A stretch of DNA of 64,000 nucleotides from Oryzisolibacter propanilivorax (GCF_900103645.1 NZ_FNHP01000007.1:92938-156937), one strand, 5' to 3'. Counted from the first letter of the stretch, positions 36,977 to 46,038 are shown. Notes: a model not told the origin generated them from the sequence alone. Translations and numbers: made by a program.

Positions 36977-38311
36977 TCAGGACAGCGCTTCCTTGCGGAC
37001 GCGCGTGATCGGCGCCAGCACGGTGGGCAGCTGCTGGATCTGCGCCAGCGCCGCGTCCATGCCGCCCTCGCGCGTGTCATGCGTCAGGATGATCAGGTCG
37101 GTCTGCACCGAGCCCTCGCCGCCCACCTCCTCGGCCTCGCGCTGCAGCACCGCGTCGATGCTGATGCCGGCATCCGCCAGGATGCCGGTGATGCGCGCCA
37201 GCACACCGGCCTCGTCGGCCACGCGAATGCGCAGGTAGTAGCTGGTCACCACCTCGCTCATCGGCAGCACCGGCAGCTCGGTGCCGGCCGCCGCCAGGGT
37301 GTGGCTCTGGAAGGCCAGCGGCGGCACGTGGTGCGCGACGTCGGCGTCCATCAGCCGGGCGATGTCCACCAAGTCGGCGATCACCGCGCTGGCGGTGGGC
37401 TCGGAGCCCGCTCCCTTGCCGTAGTACAGCGTGGTGCCCACGGCGTCGCCGTGCACTACCACGGCGTTCATCGCGCCCTCGACGTTGGCCAGCAGGCGCT
37501 TGGCCGGCACCAGCGCCGGGTGCACGCGCAGCTCGACGCCCTCGGCGCGGCGGCGCGTGATGCCCAGCAGCTTGATGCGGTAGCCCAGTTGCTCGGCGTA
37601 GCGGATGTCGGCGGAGGAAAGCTTGGTGATGCCCTCGACGTGCGCCTTGTCGAACTGCACCGGGATGCCGAAGGCGATCGCCGACATGATGGTTGCCTTG
37701 TGCGCCGCGTCCACGCCCTCGATGTCGAAGGTCGGGTCGGCCTCGGCGTAGCCCAGGCGCTGCGCTTCCTTGAGCACCACGTCGAAATCCAGGCCCTTGT
37801 CGCGCATCTCGGACAGGATGAAGTTGGTCGTGCCGTTGATGATGCCGGCGACCCACTGGATCTGGTTGGCCGTCAGGCCTTCGCGCAGCGCCTTGATGAT
37901 CGGGATGCCGCCGGCCACCGCCGCCTCGAAGGCGACGATCACGCCGCGCTCGGCCGCGGCCTGGAAGATCTCGGTGCCGTGCACTGCCAAGAGCGCCTTG
38001 TTGGCCGTCACCACGTGCTTGCCGGCGGCGATCGCCTCCAGCACCAGCGCGCGCGCGATGCCGTAGCCGCCGATCAGCTCGACCACCACGTCGATGTCCG
38101 GGTTAGCGATGAGCTCGCGCGCATCGGCCACCACGCGCGCGCCCTCGCCCACGATGGCGCGCGCGCGTGCCGTGTCCAAGTCGGCCACGGCGGCGATCTG
38201 GATGGCGCGGCCGGCGCGGCGGCGGATCTCGTCCTGATTGCGCGCCAGCACGTTGAACACGCCGCTGCCCACGGTGCCAATGCCCAGCAGGCCTACCTGG
38301 ATCGGTTTCAT
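36977..38311 (-). CDS. hom: Homoserine dehydrogenase
   Basis: Reduces aspartate semialdehyde to homoserine. The 444-residue protein has the nucleotide-binding GLLGIGTVGSGVFNVLAR at the N-terminus and the catalytic-domain GIINGTTNFILSEM near residue 175. YAEADPTFDIEGVDAAHK is near residue 205, and a C-terminal ACT domain (YYLRIRVADEAGVLARITGI) binds threonine for feedback inhibition. It lies between alaA and thrC on the same strand and is probably cotranscribed with thrC. Confidence 0.97.
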   Translation of the reverse strand: MKPIQVGLLGIGTVGSGVFNVLARNQDEIRRRAGRAIQIAAVADLDTARARAIVGEGARVVADARELIANPDIDVVVELIGGYGIARALVLEAIAAGKHVVTANKALLAVHGTEIFQAAAERGVIVAFEAAVAGGIPIIKALREGLTANQIQWVAGIINGTTNFILSEMRDKGLDFDVVLKEAQRLGYAEADPTFDIEGVDAAHKATIMSAIAFGIPVQFDKAHVEGITKLSSADIRYAEQLGYRIKLLGITRRRAEGVELRVHPALVPAKRLLANVEGAMNAVVVHGDAVGTTLYYGKGAGSEPTASAVIADLVDIARLMDADVAHHVPPLAFQSHTLAAAGTELPVLPMSEVVTSYYLRIRVADEAGVLARITGILADAGISIDAVLQREAEEVGGEGSVQTDLIILTHDTREGGMDAALAQIQQLPTVLAPITRVRKEALS

Positions 38312-38321
38312 AACAATTACC

Positions 38322-38380
38322 AGTCAAATAGCGCTGCAGCCCTTTATCTATAAGGGCATGCAGCTATCAAGAAATGAGTT
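38322..38380 (-). repeat. Family 1 repeat (copy F)
   Basis: On the minus strand: CATTTCTTGATAGCTGCAT, GCCCTTATAGATAAAGGGC and TGCAGCGCTATTTGAC. The inner 6-base stem CCCTTA/TAAAGGG is clear. It lies between the alaA stop and the hom ATG, with the AGCGCTATTT end close to the hom ribosome-binding region. Confidence 0.6.
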
Positions 38381-38391
38381 ATCGAAGGCGT

Positions 38392-39627
38392 TCAGGCGGC
38401 TACGCGCGCGTGGCGCTGGCGGTACTGCGCCAGAAAGCCCGCCAGGCGGTGGATGGCTTCGCGCAGGTCGTCCTCGTGCGGCAGAAACACGATGCGAAAG
38501 TGCTGCTGGTCCGGGTAGTTGAAGCCCGAGCCCTGCACCAGCATCACGCGTGTGGCGCGCAGCACCTGCATGAAGAACTCGCGGTCGTCCGCGATCGGGT
38601 ACAGATCGGGGTCCAGGCGCGGGAACATGTACAGCGCCGCGCGCGGCTTGACGCAGGTGACGCCCGGGATCTGCGTGATCAGCTCGTACGCCAGGTCGCG
38701 CTGGCGGCACAGCCGGCCGCCGGGCTTCACCAGGTCCTGGATGCTCTGGTAGCCGCCCAGGGCGGTCTGGATGGCCCACTGGCCCGGCACGTTCGAGCCG
38801 AGCTTGATGTTGGCCAGCATGTTGATGCCTTCGATGTAGTCGCGCGCGGCCACCTTGTCGCCCGAGACCACCATCCAGCCGGCGCGATAGCCGCACGAGC
38901 GGTAGGCCTTGGACAGCGAGTTGAAAGTGAGCGTCAGCACGTCGGTGGACAGGCGCGCCAGCGGCGTGTGGCGCACGCCGTCGTACAGCACCTTGTCGTA
39001 CACCTCGTCGGCGAAGATCACCAGCTCGTGCTCGCGCGCGATCTGGACGATGCCCTTGAGCAGCTCGTCGGAGTACAGCGCGCCGGTCGGGTTGTTCGGG
39101 TTGATGACCACGATGCCGCGCGTGCGCGGGGTGATCTTGGCGCGGATGTCCTCCAGGCTGGGCATCCAGCCGTTGTCTTCCTCGCACAGGTAGTGCACCG
39201 GCTTGCCCCCGGACAGACTGGCCGCGGCCGTCCACAGCGGGTAGTCGGGCGCGGGCACCAGCAGCTCGTCGCCATCGTCCAGCAGCGCGTTGGTGGCCAT
39301 GACGATCAGGTCGCTGGCGCCGTTGCCCAGGTAGATGTCGTCCAACGTCACGCCGGCCACGCCCTGCTCCTGCGTGTAGTGCATCACCGCCTTACGCGCG
39401 GCGAAGATGCCCTTGCTGTCCGAGTAGCCCGCCGAGTTGGGCAGGTTGCGGATCATGTCCTGCTGGATTTCCTCGGGCGCATCGAAGCCGAACGGCGCCA
39501 GGTTGCCGATATTCAGCTTGATGATCTTTTGGCCCTCGTCCTCCATCTGCTTGGCCGCGTCCACGATCGGGCCGCGCACGTCGTAGAGCACGTTGTTGAG
39601 CTTGGCGGACTTCTTGATGGGCTTCAT
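38392..39627 (-). CDS. alaA: Alanine/2-oxoglutarate-type aminotransferase (AlaA-like)
   Basis: A class I PLP aminotransferase of 411 residues closely resembling E. coli AlaA, which forms alanine from pyruvate and glutamate. Start MKPIKKSAKLNNVLYDVRGP. Conserved pieces are KIIKLNIGNLAPFGFDAP, VPAPDYPLWTAAASLSGGK, NPNNPTGALYSDELL and the PLP lysine in FNSLSKAYRSCGYRAGWMV. A longer frame up to 39831 adds an unlikely extension. It lies ahead of hom and thrC on the same strand, a gene order common in betaproteobacteria; a valine-pyruvate activity is also possible. Confidence 0.92.
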   Translation of the reverse strand: MKPIKKSAKLNNVLYDVRGPIVDAAKQMEDEGQKIIKLNIGNLAPFGFDAPEEIQQDMIRNLPNSAGYSDSKGIFAARKAVMHYTQEQGVAGVTLDDIYLGNGASDLIVMATNALLDDGDELLVPAPDYPLWTAAASLSGGKPVHYLCEEDNGWMPSLEDIRAKITPRTRGIVVINPNNPTGALYSDELLKGIVQIAREHELVIFADEVYDKVLYDGVRHTPLARLSTDVLTLTFNSLSKAYRSCGYRAGWMVVSGDKVAARDYIEGINMLANIKLGSNVPGQWAIQTALGGYQSIQDLVKPGGRLCRQRDLAYELITQIPGVTCVKPRAALYMFPRLDPDLYPIADDREFFMQVLRATRVMLVQGSGFNYPDQQHFRIVFLPHEDDLREAIHRLAGFLAQYRQRHARVAA

Positions 39628-39790
39628 GCGCGGAAACAAAGGCTGCTGGCTGCGGGACCAAAACGGCAGGCACGGCGCCATGCCATTGCTGCACGGCAGG
39701 CGCGGCGCCCGGGCGAAACCTATAATTTGACCACAGTTCCCCTGCCACCCCGGGCCGCCGCGCGGCCGTCCGCCCGACTGCCTACTGCGC

Positions 39791-40162
39791 ATGAAATTCC
39801 AGCCCGACCGCTTCGAAGCCAACGCCATCACCGCCTACGGCCCCGGCTGGGTCGCCATCGATGGCGAGAAGACCAGCACCAGCACCGTGCTCAGCTCGCG
39901 CGGCCAGCGCTTCGAGTGGAACTGCAGCCGCTTCGAGGACCTGACGGCCGAACACTTCGCCCAACTGGCCGAACTCGGTGCCGAAGTGGTGGTATTCGGC
40001 AGCGGAGCGCGCCTGCGCTTTGCGCCGCCGGCCTGGCTGGCGCCACTCACGCGCCAGCAGGTGGGCGTGGAAAGCATGGACACCCAGGCCGCCTGCCGCA
40101 CCTACAACATCCTGGCTGGCGAAGGCCGGCATGTGGTGGCCGCGCTACTGCTGGAAGAGTGA
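39791..40162 (+). CDS. Mth938-like domain-containing protein (DUF498)
   Basis: A 123-residue protein, MKFQPDRFEANAITAYGPGW onward, with a central EVVVFGSGARLRFAPPAWL and the C-terminal VESMDTQAACRTYNILAGEG typical of the Mth938/NDUFAF3 fold. A eukaryotic relative is a complex I assembly factor; the bacterial role is not established. It is divergent from alaA, with about 160 bases between starts. The peroxiredoxin gene follows. Confidence 0.9.
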   Translation: MKFQPDRFEANAITAYGPGWVAIDGEKTSTSTVLSSRGQRFEWNCSRFEDLTAEHFAQLAELGAEVVVFGSGARLRFAPPAWLAPLTRQQVGVESMDTQAACRTYNILAGEGRHVVAALLLEE

Positions 40163-40353
40163 GAAACCGCACCGCAGCGGCTGTCAAGAACCACTGCATA
40201 TCCGACCAGTATTTGGCCGTCGATTAGGCCGAAAAGGCCCATTGCGGGTAAAATTATCGGTTGCGGTCGGGGGCAGCGCCTGTGCTTTGCGGGGCACCTC
40301 ATCCTCCCATTCCCCCGGCTTTCGTCGACCAATTCCAGGAGAGTAGAAGCGCC

Positions 40354-40896
40354 ATGGCGATCGTTGTCAACAAACCCCTTCCTGAATTCGAAGCCAACGC
40401 GACTGGTGGAGTCAAGGTGTCCAACGTCTCGCACCTGGGGCAGATCCTGATCCTGTATTTCTACCCCAAGGACAATACACCGGGTTGCACCACCGAGGCC
40501 ATGCAATTCCGTGACAAGTTCAAGGATTTTGAAAAGGCCGGTGCCGTGGTGTTCGGCGTCTCGCGCGACAACATGAAGTCGCACGACGACTTCAAGGCCA
40601 AGCTGGAGCTGCCCTTCGAGCTGATCGCCGACACCGAGGAGAAGATGTGCCACATGTTCGGCGTGGTCAAGAACAAGATCATGTACGGCAAGAAGGTCAA
40701 GGGCATCGAGCGCAGCACCTTCCTGGTGGGCGTCGACGGCTTGCTGGCGCAGGAGTGGCGCGGCCTGAAGGTGCCCGGCCACGTCGACGAGGTGCTGAAG
40801 TCTGTTAAGGCCCTCAAGAGCGGCAAGAAGCTTGCCCCGGCCAAGGAAGCCACTGACAAGCCAGCCAAGGAAACCCCGGTTCAGGAAGCCGCCTGA
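40354..40896 (+). CDS. bcp: Thioredoxin-dependent peroxiredoxin (Bcp/PrxQ type) with C-terminal tail
   Basis: Reduces peroxides using thioredoxin. The peroxidatic cysteine is Cys45 in KDNTPGCTTEAMQFRDKF. The usual resolving cysteine five residues on is replaced by methionine (Met50). Cys99 (EEKMCHMFGV) is the next cysteine, so it acts as a 1-Cys enzyme or through an unusual disulfide. The last 25 residues (KLAPAKEATDKPAKE and so on) are a Lys/Ala/Glu tail not seen in most members. ATG at 40354 with GGAG upstream. The 190 bases before it hold an AT-rich TAAAAT (40249-40254), a plausible -10, and perhaps a decayed repeat. Confidence 0.92.
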   Translation: MAIVVNKPLPEFEANATGGVKVSNVSHLGQILILYFYPKDNTPGCTTEAMQFRDKFKDFEKAGAVVFGVSRDNMKSHDDFKAKLELPFELIADTEEKMCHMFGVVKNKIMYGKKVKGIERSTFLVGVDGLLAQEWRGLKVPGHVDEVLKSVKALKSGKKLAPAKEATDKPAKETPVQEAA

Positions 40897-41003
40897 ACCC
40901 CACGGCGAGAGTGACGGCGCGCCGACAGGAGGCGCCATGGGCAGCATGCATAATGGTTCAATGCCGCTGACGGACCGCTGCGCTACCCCTACCCTTTCAC
41001 GCC

Positions 41004-41033
41004 AAGCCGCCTGGTTCGCCGGGCGGCTTTTTT
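41004..41033 (+). terminator. Rho-independent terminator after bcp
   Basis: AAGCCGCC pairs with GGCGGCTT around a 10-base loop and is followed by six T. It lies about 110 bases past the bcp stop and before the PhoH gene. The remaining bases between bcp and the PhoH gene hold nothing else. Confidence 0.85.
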
Positions 41034-41119
41034 GCGCCCGGTTGCACCTGCGAGAGGCGTAAGCCCAGGCTCCGCCGCCCCGCCCGTCGCGCCCCTTCTT
41101 CTTCCCAGGCTGTTTCCCC

Positions 41120-42895
41120 ATGCCCCTGCCCCCTGCCCCGAACAAGCGTGCCGCCCTGCTGGCGCCCAGCGCCTATCGCCAGACCGTCGGCGAGGATGAG
41201 CCCGAGGAGCTGCCCGCCCGCGAGGTGACGGCCAGCGCCGCCAAGCCCGCTGCCGGCCGCCCGGCACGCAAGACACGCGCCAAGGCGACAGTCCCTGCCG
41301 CTACTCAGGAGCAGGCCAGCACGGCCGTGCCGGCCCCGCCGCCGGCAGCACCGGCCCGTGCTCCGGCAGCCAAGCGCACCGCGGCGCCGAAGCCTGCCGC
41401 CGCCAGGCCCGTGGCAGCGCCAACCGCTGCTACGCCACCGGCTGCCTCTGTACCCGTCAAGACGGCGACGCCGAAGCCGGCCACGCGCCAGCGCGCGGCC
41501 AGCGGCCTGCGCAAGATGTTCGTGCTGGACACCAACGTGCTGCTGCATGACCCGACCAGCCTGTTCCGCTTCGAGGAGCACGACATCTTCCTGCCCATGG
41601 TGGTGCTGGAGGAGCTCGACGGCCACAAGAAGGGCATGACCGAGGTGGCGCGCAACGGCCGCCAAGCCAGCCGTACGCTGGATGCGCTGGTCGATGCGCA
41701 GAGCGCCGACATCGTCGAAGGCCTGAAGCTGAACGCCACCGGTCATACCGCGGCGGGGGGCTGCCTGTACTTCCAGACTGAGCCGCTGGACTACGAGTTG
41801 CCCGCCAGCCTGCCCCAGGGCAAGGCCGACAACCAGATCCTGGGTGTGGTGGCCGCACTGCGCCGCGTGCGCACCGACTGCGAGGTGGTGTTGGTGTCCA
41901 AGGACATCAACATGCGCGTCAAGGCGCGTGCGCTGGGCCTGGTGGCGGAGGACTACCAGAACGACAAGACCATCGACGACGTCGACCTGCTCTATACCGG
42001 CGCGCTGGCGCTGCCGCCGGACTTCTGGAACAAGGCCGGCAAGAAGGTCGAGAGCTGGCAGAGCGGCGCACATACGTACTACCGCATCGGCGGCCCGCTG
42101 GCGGCGCAGCTGATGATCAACCAGTTCGTGTACTTCGAGGCGCCGGGCGAGCCCAGCCTGTATGCGCGCGTGACCGAGATCCGCGACAAGACGGTGGTGC
42201 TGGAGACACTCAAGGACTACGGCTCGTCCAAGCACACGGTGTGGGGCGTGAACACACGCAACCGCGAGCAGAACTTCGCCATGAACCTGCTCATGGACCC
42301 GGAAGTGGACTTCGTCACCCTGACCGGGACGGCTGGCACCGGCAAGACGCTGATGGCGCTGGCCGCCGGCCTGACGCAGGTGTTGGACGAGCGTCGCTAC
42401 ACCGAGATCATCATGACCCGCGCCACCGTGAGCGTAGGCGAGGACATCGGCTTCCTGCCCGGCACCGAGGAAGAGAAGATGGGCCCGTGGATGGGCGCGC
42501 TGGACGACAACCTCGAATTTCTCGCCAAGGGCGATGGCGGCAACGCGGGCGAGTGGGGCCGCGCCGCGACCAACGAGCTGATCAGGAGCCGCATCAAGAT
42601 CAAGAGCCTGAACTTCATGCGCGGGCGCACCTTCCTGAACAAATACGTCATCATCGACGAGGCGCAGAACCTGACCCCGAAGCAGATGAAGACGCTGATC
42701 ACCCGCGCCGGCCCCGGCACCAAGATCATCTGCATGGGCAACCTGGCGCAGATCGACACGCCCTACCTGACGGAAGGCTCTTCGGGCCTGACCTACGTGG
42801 TCGACCGCTTCAAGGGTTGGCCGCACAGCGGCCACATCCTGCTGGCGCGCGGCGAGCGCTCGCGCCTGGCCGATTTCGCCAGCGAGGTGCTGTAG
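41120..42895 (+). CDS. PIN-domain PhoH family ATPase (PhoH2)
   Basis: A 591-residue fusion of a PIN RNase and a PhoH ATPase. Residues 1-130 are Ala/Pro/Lys-rich and disordered. The PIN domain starts with KMFVLDTNVLLHDPTSLFR near residue 132 and holds the acidic VVLEELDGHKKG and VSKDINMR. The PhoH part has Walker A TLTGTAGTGKTLMALAAG near residue 400 and Walker B KYVIIDEAQNLTPKQMK near residue 510. PhoH2 proteins unwind and cut RNA in studied actinobacterial and other members. A small coiled-coil membrane protein follows 2 bases after the stop. Confidence 0.93.
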   Translation: MPLPPAPNKRAALLAPSAYRQTVGEDEPEELPAREVTASAAKPAAGRPARKTRAKATVPAATQEQASTAVPAPPPAAPARAPAAKRTAAPKPAAARPVAAPTAATPPAASVPVKTATPKPATRQRAASGLRKMFVLDTNVLLHDPTSLFRFEEHDIFLPMVVLEELDGHKKGMTEVARNGRQASRTLDALVDAQSADIVEGLKLNATGHTAAGGCLYFQTEPLDYELPASLPQGKADNQILGVVAALRRVRTDCEVVLVSKDINMRVKARALGLVAEDYQNDKTIDDVDLLYTGALALPPDFWNKAGKKVESWQSGAHTYYRIGGPLAAQLMINQFVYFEAPGEPSLYARVTEIRDKTVVLETLKDYGSSKHTVWGVNTRNREQNFAMNLLMDPEVDFVTLTGTAGTGKTLMALAAGLTQVLDERRYTEIIMTRATVSVGEDIGFLPGTEEEKMGPWMGALDDNLEFLAKGDGGNAGEWGRAATNELIRSRIKIKSLNFMRGRTFLNKYVIIDEAQNLTPKQMKTLITRAGPGTKIICMGNLAQIDTPYLTEGSSGLTYVVDRFKGWPHSGHILLARGERSRLADFASEVL

Positions 42896-42897
42896 GC

Positions 42898-43284
42898 ATG
42901 GCCGGCTGGCTGTCCGCGCTGAAGTTCGTACCCTGGGGGCAGGTCATCGACGCCGCCCCGCAGATCGTGCAGGGCGCGCGCAAGCTCATGCGCCGCGGCG
43001 ACGAGAACACTCCCCAGCCACCTGCCGCGCCGGCGGCGGTGCATCTGGGCGGCGAGCCGCGTGATGTTCTTGGCGAGCAGCTGGCGGCGCTGCAGCAGCG
43101 CGTCAATCAGCTGCAGGAGGAACAGCGCGCCAGTGCAGTGCTGATCCGCTCGCTGGCCGAGCAGAACGCGCAGGTGGTACGGGCGGTGGAGGCGCTGCGC
43201 GTGCGGTCGCGCTGGCTGGCGCTGGCCTGTGCCCTGTTGGGAGTGGCGAGCACCGGCCTGTTGGCCTGGGTGCTGTCGCATTGA
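42898..43284 (+). CDS. Hypothetical coiled-coil protein with C-terminal membrane anchor
   Basis: A 128-residue protein starting MAGWLSALKFVPWGQVIDAA. Residues 55-100 form a Gln/Glu/Leu-rich coiled coil (LGEQLAALQQRVNQLQEEQR), and the last 25 residues are a membrane helix (LALACALLGVASTGLLAWVL). The family is unrecognised. The ATG follows the PhoH stop by only 2 bases, so it is translationally linked and may anchor or regulate the RNase-ATPase. Confidence 0.75.
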   Translation: MAGWLSALKFVPWGQVIDAAPQIVQGARKLMRRGDENTPQPPAAPAAVHLGGEPRDVLGEQLAALQQRVNQLQEEQRASAVLIRSLAEQNAQVVRAVEALRVRSRWLALACALLGVASTGLLAWVLSH

Positions 43285-43289
43285 TTTTG

Positions 43290-43347
43290 CTATTTAAACA
43301 ATAGCTGGAGACCCTTTGATATAAAGGGCCTGCGCCATTTTTGGCGC
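43290..43347 (+). repeat. Family 1 repeat (copy G)
   Basis: GCTATTTAAACAATAGCTGG, AGACCCTTTG, TATAAAGGGCCTGCG and CATTTTTGGCG follow the family order. It fills the gap between the converging hypothetical gene and dnaB and reaches the dnaB stop codon. The internal CCCTTTG/AAAGGG stem could end transcription from either side weakly. Confidence 0.65.
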
Positions 43348-44769
43348 TTAATAATCGTCGCCGCCGTAGCCCATGGCCAGGTTTTCGAAGCGCGTCTGGT
43401 TCTTCTGAAAGAACAGCTTGACGGTGCCGGTGGGGCCGTTGCGCTGCTTGCCGATGATGATCTCGGCGACGTTGGGCTCCTTGGAGTCCTTGTTGTAGTA
43501 ATCGTCGCGGTAGATGAACATGATGATGTCCGCGTCCTGCTCGATGGCGCCGGACTCGCGCAGGTCGCTCATCATCGGCCGCTTGTCGGTGCGCTGCTCG
43601 ACCGAGCGGTTCAGCTGCGACAGCGCGATCACCGGGCATTGCAGCTCCTTGGCCAGCATCTTCAGCCCGCGCGAGATCTCGCCCAGTTCGGTGGCGCGGT
43701 TCTCGCTACTGCTGGCACCCGAGCCGCTCATCAGCTGCAGATAGTCGACCACGATCAGGCCCAGCTTGCCGCACGAGCGCGCCAGACGGCGCGCGTTGGC
43801 ACGCAATTCCGAAGGCGTCAGGCCCGGCGTCTCGTCAATATGCAGCGAGACGTTGCGCAACCGCTCGATGGCCTCGGTCAGGCGCGGCCATTCGTCGTCG
43901 GTCAGCTTGCCGGTGCGCAGGTTGCCTTGGTTCACCCGGCCGATGGAGCCGACGATGCGCACCGCCAGCTGGGCCGCGCCCATTTCCATCGAGAACACCG
44001 CCACCGGCAGCCCCTCGTTCAGCGCCACGTGCTCGGCGATGTTCACCGCGAACGAGGTCTTGCCCATGGATGGGCGCGCCGCCAGCACCACCAGGTCGCC
44101 CGCCTGCAGGCCGCTGGTCATGCGGTCCAGGTCGGCGAAGCCGGTGGGCACGCCGGTTACGTCCATCGGGTTGTCGGCCATCTCCTGCACCCGGTCCAGC
44201 AGGTCCACCACCAGCGTGTCCAGCGGCTGGAAGCCCTGCTTCATGCGCGAGCCCTCTTCGCCGATGGCGAAGATCTTCTGCTCGGCCTCGTCCAGGATGC
44301 GCTCGACGGCCTTGCCCTGGGGATTGAAGGCGTTGGTGGCGATCTCGTCGCTGGCCGTGACCAGCTTGCGCAGAATGGCACGCTCGCGCACGATCTCGGC
44401 GTAGCGGCGGATATTGCTGGCGCTGGGCACATACTGCGCCAGGCCGTTCAGGTAAGCCAGCCCGCCCATGCCGTCGGCCTTGCCCAGGCTTTGCAGGTGT
44501 TCGTGCACGGTGATCACGTCGGCCGGCTTGCCGGCATTCACCAGCGCGCTGATGGCGCCATAGACCTGCTGGTGCTCGTGGCGGTAGAAGTCGCCCTCGT
44601 TCAGCAAGTCGCCCACCCGGTCCCAGGCCATGTTGTCCAGCAACAGACCGCCCAGCACGCTGGATTCGGCCTCGACCGAATGCGGCGGCACGCGCAACTG
44701 CGCCACCTCCTGGTCCAGCGGAGGAGGAAATTCGTAGTCGGCGGCGGGAATGGACAGGACGGCGGACAT
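43348..44769 (-). CDS. dnaB: Replicative DNA helicase DnaB
   Basis: The hexameric helicase that unwinds the fork. The 473-residue protein has the N-terminal domain (PPHSVEAESSVLGGLLLDN), the linker helix and the RecA-like domain with Walker A LAARPSMGKTSFAVNIAEH near residue 215. VVDYLQLMSG (Walker B) and the arginine finger region GNGPTGTVKLFFQKNQTRFE come near the C-terminus. The ATG at 44769 gives the family length; a longer frame is unsupported. It lies downstream of rplI but behind a strong terminator. Confidence 0.97.
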   Translation of the reverse strand: MSAVLSIPAADYEFPPPLDQEVAQLRVPPHSVEAESSVLGGLLLDNMAWDRVGDLLNEGDFYRHEHQQVYGAISALVNAGKPADVITVHEHLQSLGKADGMGGLAYLNGLAQYVPSASNIRRYAEIVRERAILRKLVTASDEIATNAFNPQGKAVERILDEAEQKIFAIGEEGSRMKQGFQPLDTLVVDLLDRVQEMADNPMDVTGVPTGFADLDRMTSGLQAGDLVVLAARPSMGKTSFAVNIAEHVALNEGLPVAVFSMEMGAAQLAVRIVGSIGRVNQGNLRTGKLTDDEWPRLTEAIERLRNVSLHIDETPGLTPSELRANARRLARSCGKLGLIVVDYLQLMSGSGASSSENRATELGEISRGLKMLAKELQCPVIALSQLNRSVEQRTDKRPMMSDLRESGAIEQDADIIMFIYRDDYYNKDSKEPNVAEIIIGKQRNGPTGTVKLFFQKNQTRFENLAMGYGGDDY

Positions 44770-44928
44770 GAAGGGCTGGCAGGCAGGCGGGGGCCGGGGA
44801 ACACTCGGCACATACCGCACAAAGGAACGAAGGGAACGCGATGCTAGCGAGGCTGGCGCCGCGCGTCATTGCACAACCCTGTGGACAAGCGGTGGGCGCA
44901 GGGTGCACAACTGCCCGGCCCCAGAATG

Positions 44929-44954
44929 AAAAAACCGCCCGAAGGCGGTTTTTT
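44929..44954. terminator. Bidirectional terminator between rplI and dnaB
   Basis: A perfect 11-base stem, AAAAAACCGCC with GGCGGTTTTTT, and a CGAA loop. Both strands end in T-runs, so it can stop transcription of the rpsF-priB-rpsR-rplI operon and any plus-strand transcript from the dnaB side. It is nearly identical to the rpsT terminator at 7053. Confidence 0.92.
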
Positions 44955-44979
44955 CGAAGGCACGCGGAGGACGCGCGAC

Positions 44980-45432
44980 TCAGGCGGTTTCGCCGTACAC
45001 GGCCACAGTCACCTCGACCACCACGTCGGTGTGCAGTGCCACGTTGATGGTCGTGTCGCCAGTGGTCTTGAGGGGGCCGTTGGGCAGGCGCACTTGGCTC
45101 TTGACCAGCTTGTAGCCCTGGCGGTTCAGCTCTTCGGCGATGTCCTGGTTGGTCACCGAGCCGAACAGACGGCCGTCGACGCCGGCCTTCTGCGTCAGCT
45201 TGACCGTGGAGCCGGCCAGCTTCTCGCCTTCGCCCTGGGCAGCTGCCAGCTTCTCGGCGGCAGCCTTTTCCAGTTCGGCGCGCTTGGCTTCGAACTCGGC
45301 CTTGGCAGCGGCGGTGGCGCGACGGGCGCGGCCGGTGGGGATCAGGAAGTTGCGGGCGTAGCCGTCCTTGACCTTGACGATCTCGCCCAGGTTGCCCAGG
45401 TTCTGGACCTTGTCGAGCAGGATGATTTGCAT
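44980..45432 (-). CDS. rplI: 50S ribosomal protein L9
   Basis: A 150-residue two-domain protein. The N-terminal signature is [20 protein letters not shown] and then [12 protein letters not shown], followed by the long connecting helix ([20 protein letters not shown]) and the C-terminal domain ([18 protein letters not shown]). Last gene of the operon rpsF-priB-rpsR-rplI; rpsR is 12 bases away. Confidence 0.98.
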   Translation of the reverse strand: MQIILLDKVQNLGNLGEIVKVKDGYARNFLIPTGRARRATAAAKAEFEAKRAELEKAAAEKLAAAQGEGEKLAGSTVKLTQKAGVDGRLFGSVTNQDIAEELNRQGYKLVKSQVRLPNGPLKTTGDTTINVALHTDVVVEVTVAVYGETA

Positions 45433-45444
45433 GGTGCGTGCTCC

Positions 45445-45726
45445 TTAGATCTTGTGCTGGTCGGAGTACGGCAGCAGGGCCAGGAAGCGCGCGCGCTTGA
45501 TGGCGGTGTTGAGCTGACGCTGGTAGATGGCGCGCGTGCCGGTCAGGCGCGCGGGGATGATCTTGCCGTTCTCGGCGATGAAGTCACGCAGGGTGTCGAC
45601 ATCCTTGTAGTCGATTTCCTTGACGCCGGCGACGGTGAAGCGGCAGAAGCGCTTGCGCTTGAACAGCAGCGACTGGGTGTTGCGCTTGGGACGCTTGTCC
45701 TTGTTGAATTTCTTGAACGTGGCCAT
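45445..45726 (-). CDS. rpsR: 30S ribosomal protein S18
   Basis: A 93-residue protein with [20 protein letters not shown] and the family core [21 protein letters not shown], then [12 protein letters not shown]. It forms a heterodimer with S6, encoded in the same operon. priB lies 18 bases upstream. Confidence 0.98.
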   Translation of the reverse strand: MATFKKFNKDKRPKRNTQSLLFKRKRFCRFTVAGVKEIDYKDVDTLRDFIAENGKIIPARLTGTRAIYQRQLNTAIKRARFLALLPYSDQHKI

Positions 45727-45744
45727 ATTGGACCTCTTGAAAAT

Positions 45745-46038
45745 TTATTCCTGTTGCATGTCCTGGATGTGGAACACCAGCCCCTTGCCGTTGCGCCCCG
45801 CGGCCATGAAGCCGCCAAAGCGCCACTGGCTGCCGACCGCCTGCCGCGCCAGCCGTTCGGCCAACGTGCCGAAGGCGATCGCCTTGGCGGTCAGCTTCAC
45901 CTGGCGCGGGCCGCCGGCCTCGCTTTGCACCGACTCGTGCGCCAGCACGATGTCGATGGCCGGCAGACCGGCGGGCGTGTAGCGCAGCGGCTGCGCCTCG
46001 GCCAGCGTCGCGTGCAGGTGCAGCTGGTTGGTGTCCAC
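45745..46038 (-). CDS. priB: Primosomal replication protein N (PriB)
   Basis: A 97-residue OB-fold protein that binds single-stranded DNA and helps PriA restart stalled forks. It runs from MDTNQLHLHATLAEAQPLRY, with PAIDIVLAHESVQSEAGGPR and a C-terminal FGGFMAAGRNGKGLVFHIQD. The place between rpsF and rpsR is the usual one in beta- and gammaproteobacteria. Confidence 0.95.
   Translation of the reverse strand: MDTNQLHLHATLAEAQPLRYTPAGLPAIDIVLAHESVQSEAGGPRQVKLTAKAIAFGTLAERLARQAVGSQWRFGGFMAAGRNGKGLVFHIQDMQQE

Noticed and set aside
34667..38353. A 1228-residue open frame on the plus strand opposite thrC, hom and mobB
   Set aside because: It is antisense to three well-recognised genes and consists of His/Arg/Gln/Ala-rich sequence, as expected for the antisense of GC-rich coding DNA. 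It has no domain and no ribosome-binding site.
40163..40353. Another family 1 repeat before the peroxiredoxin gene
   Set aside because: There is some likeness (GCTGTCAAGAACCACTGCAT and TTAGGCCGAAAAGGCCC), but the block order is too diverged to count as a copy.
44821..44979. Replication origin-like DnaA boxes near dnaB
   Set aside because: No clusters of TTATCCACA-type sequence; only the terminator is clear.
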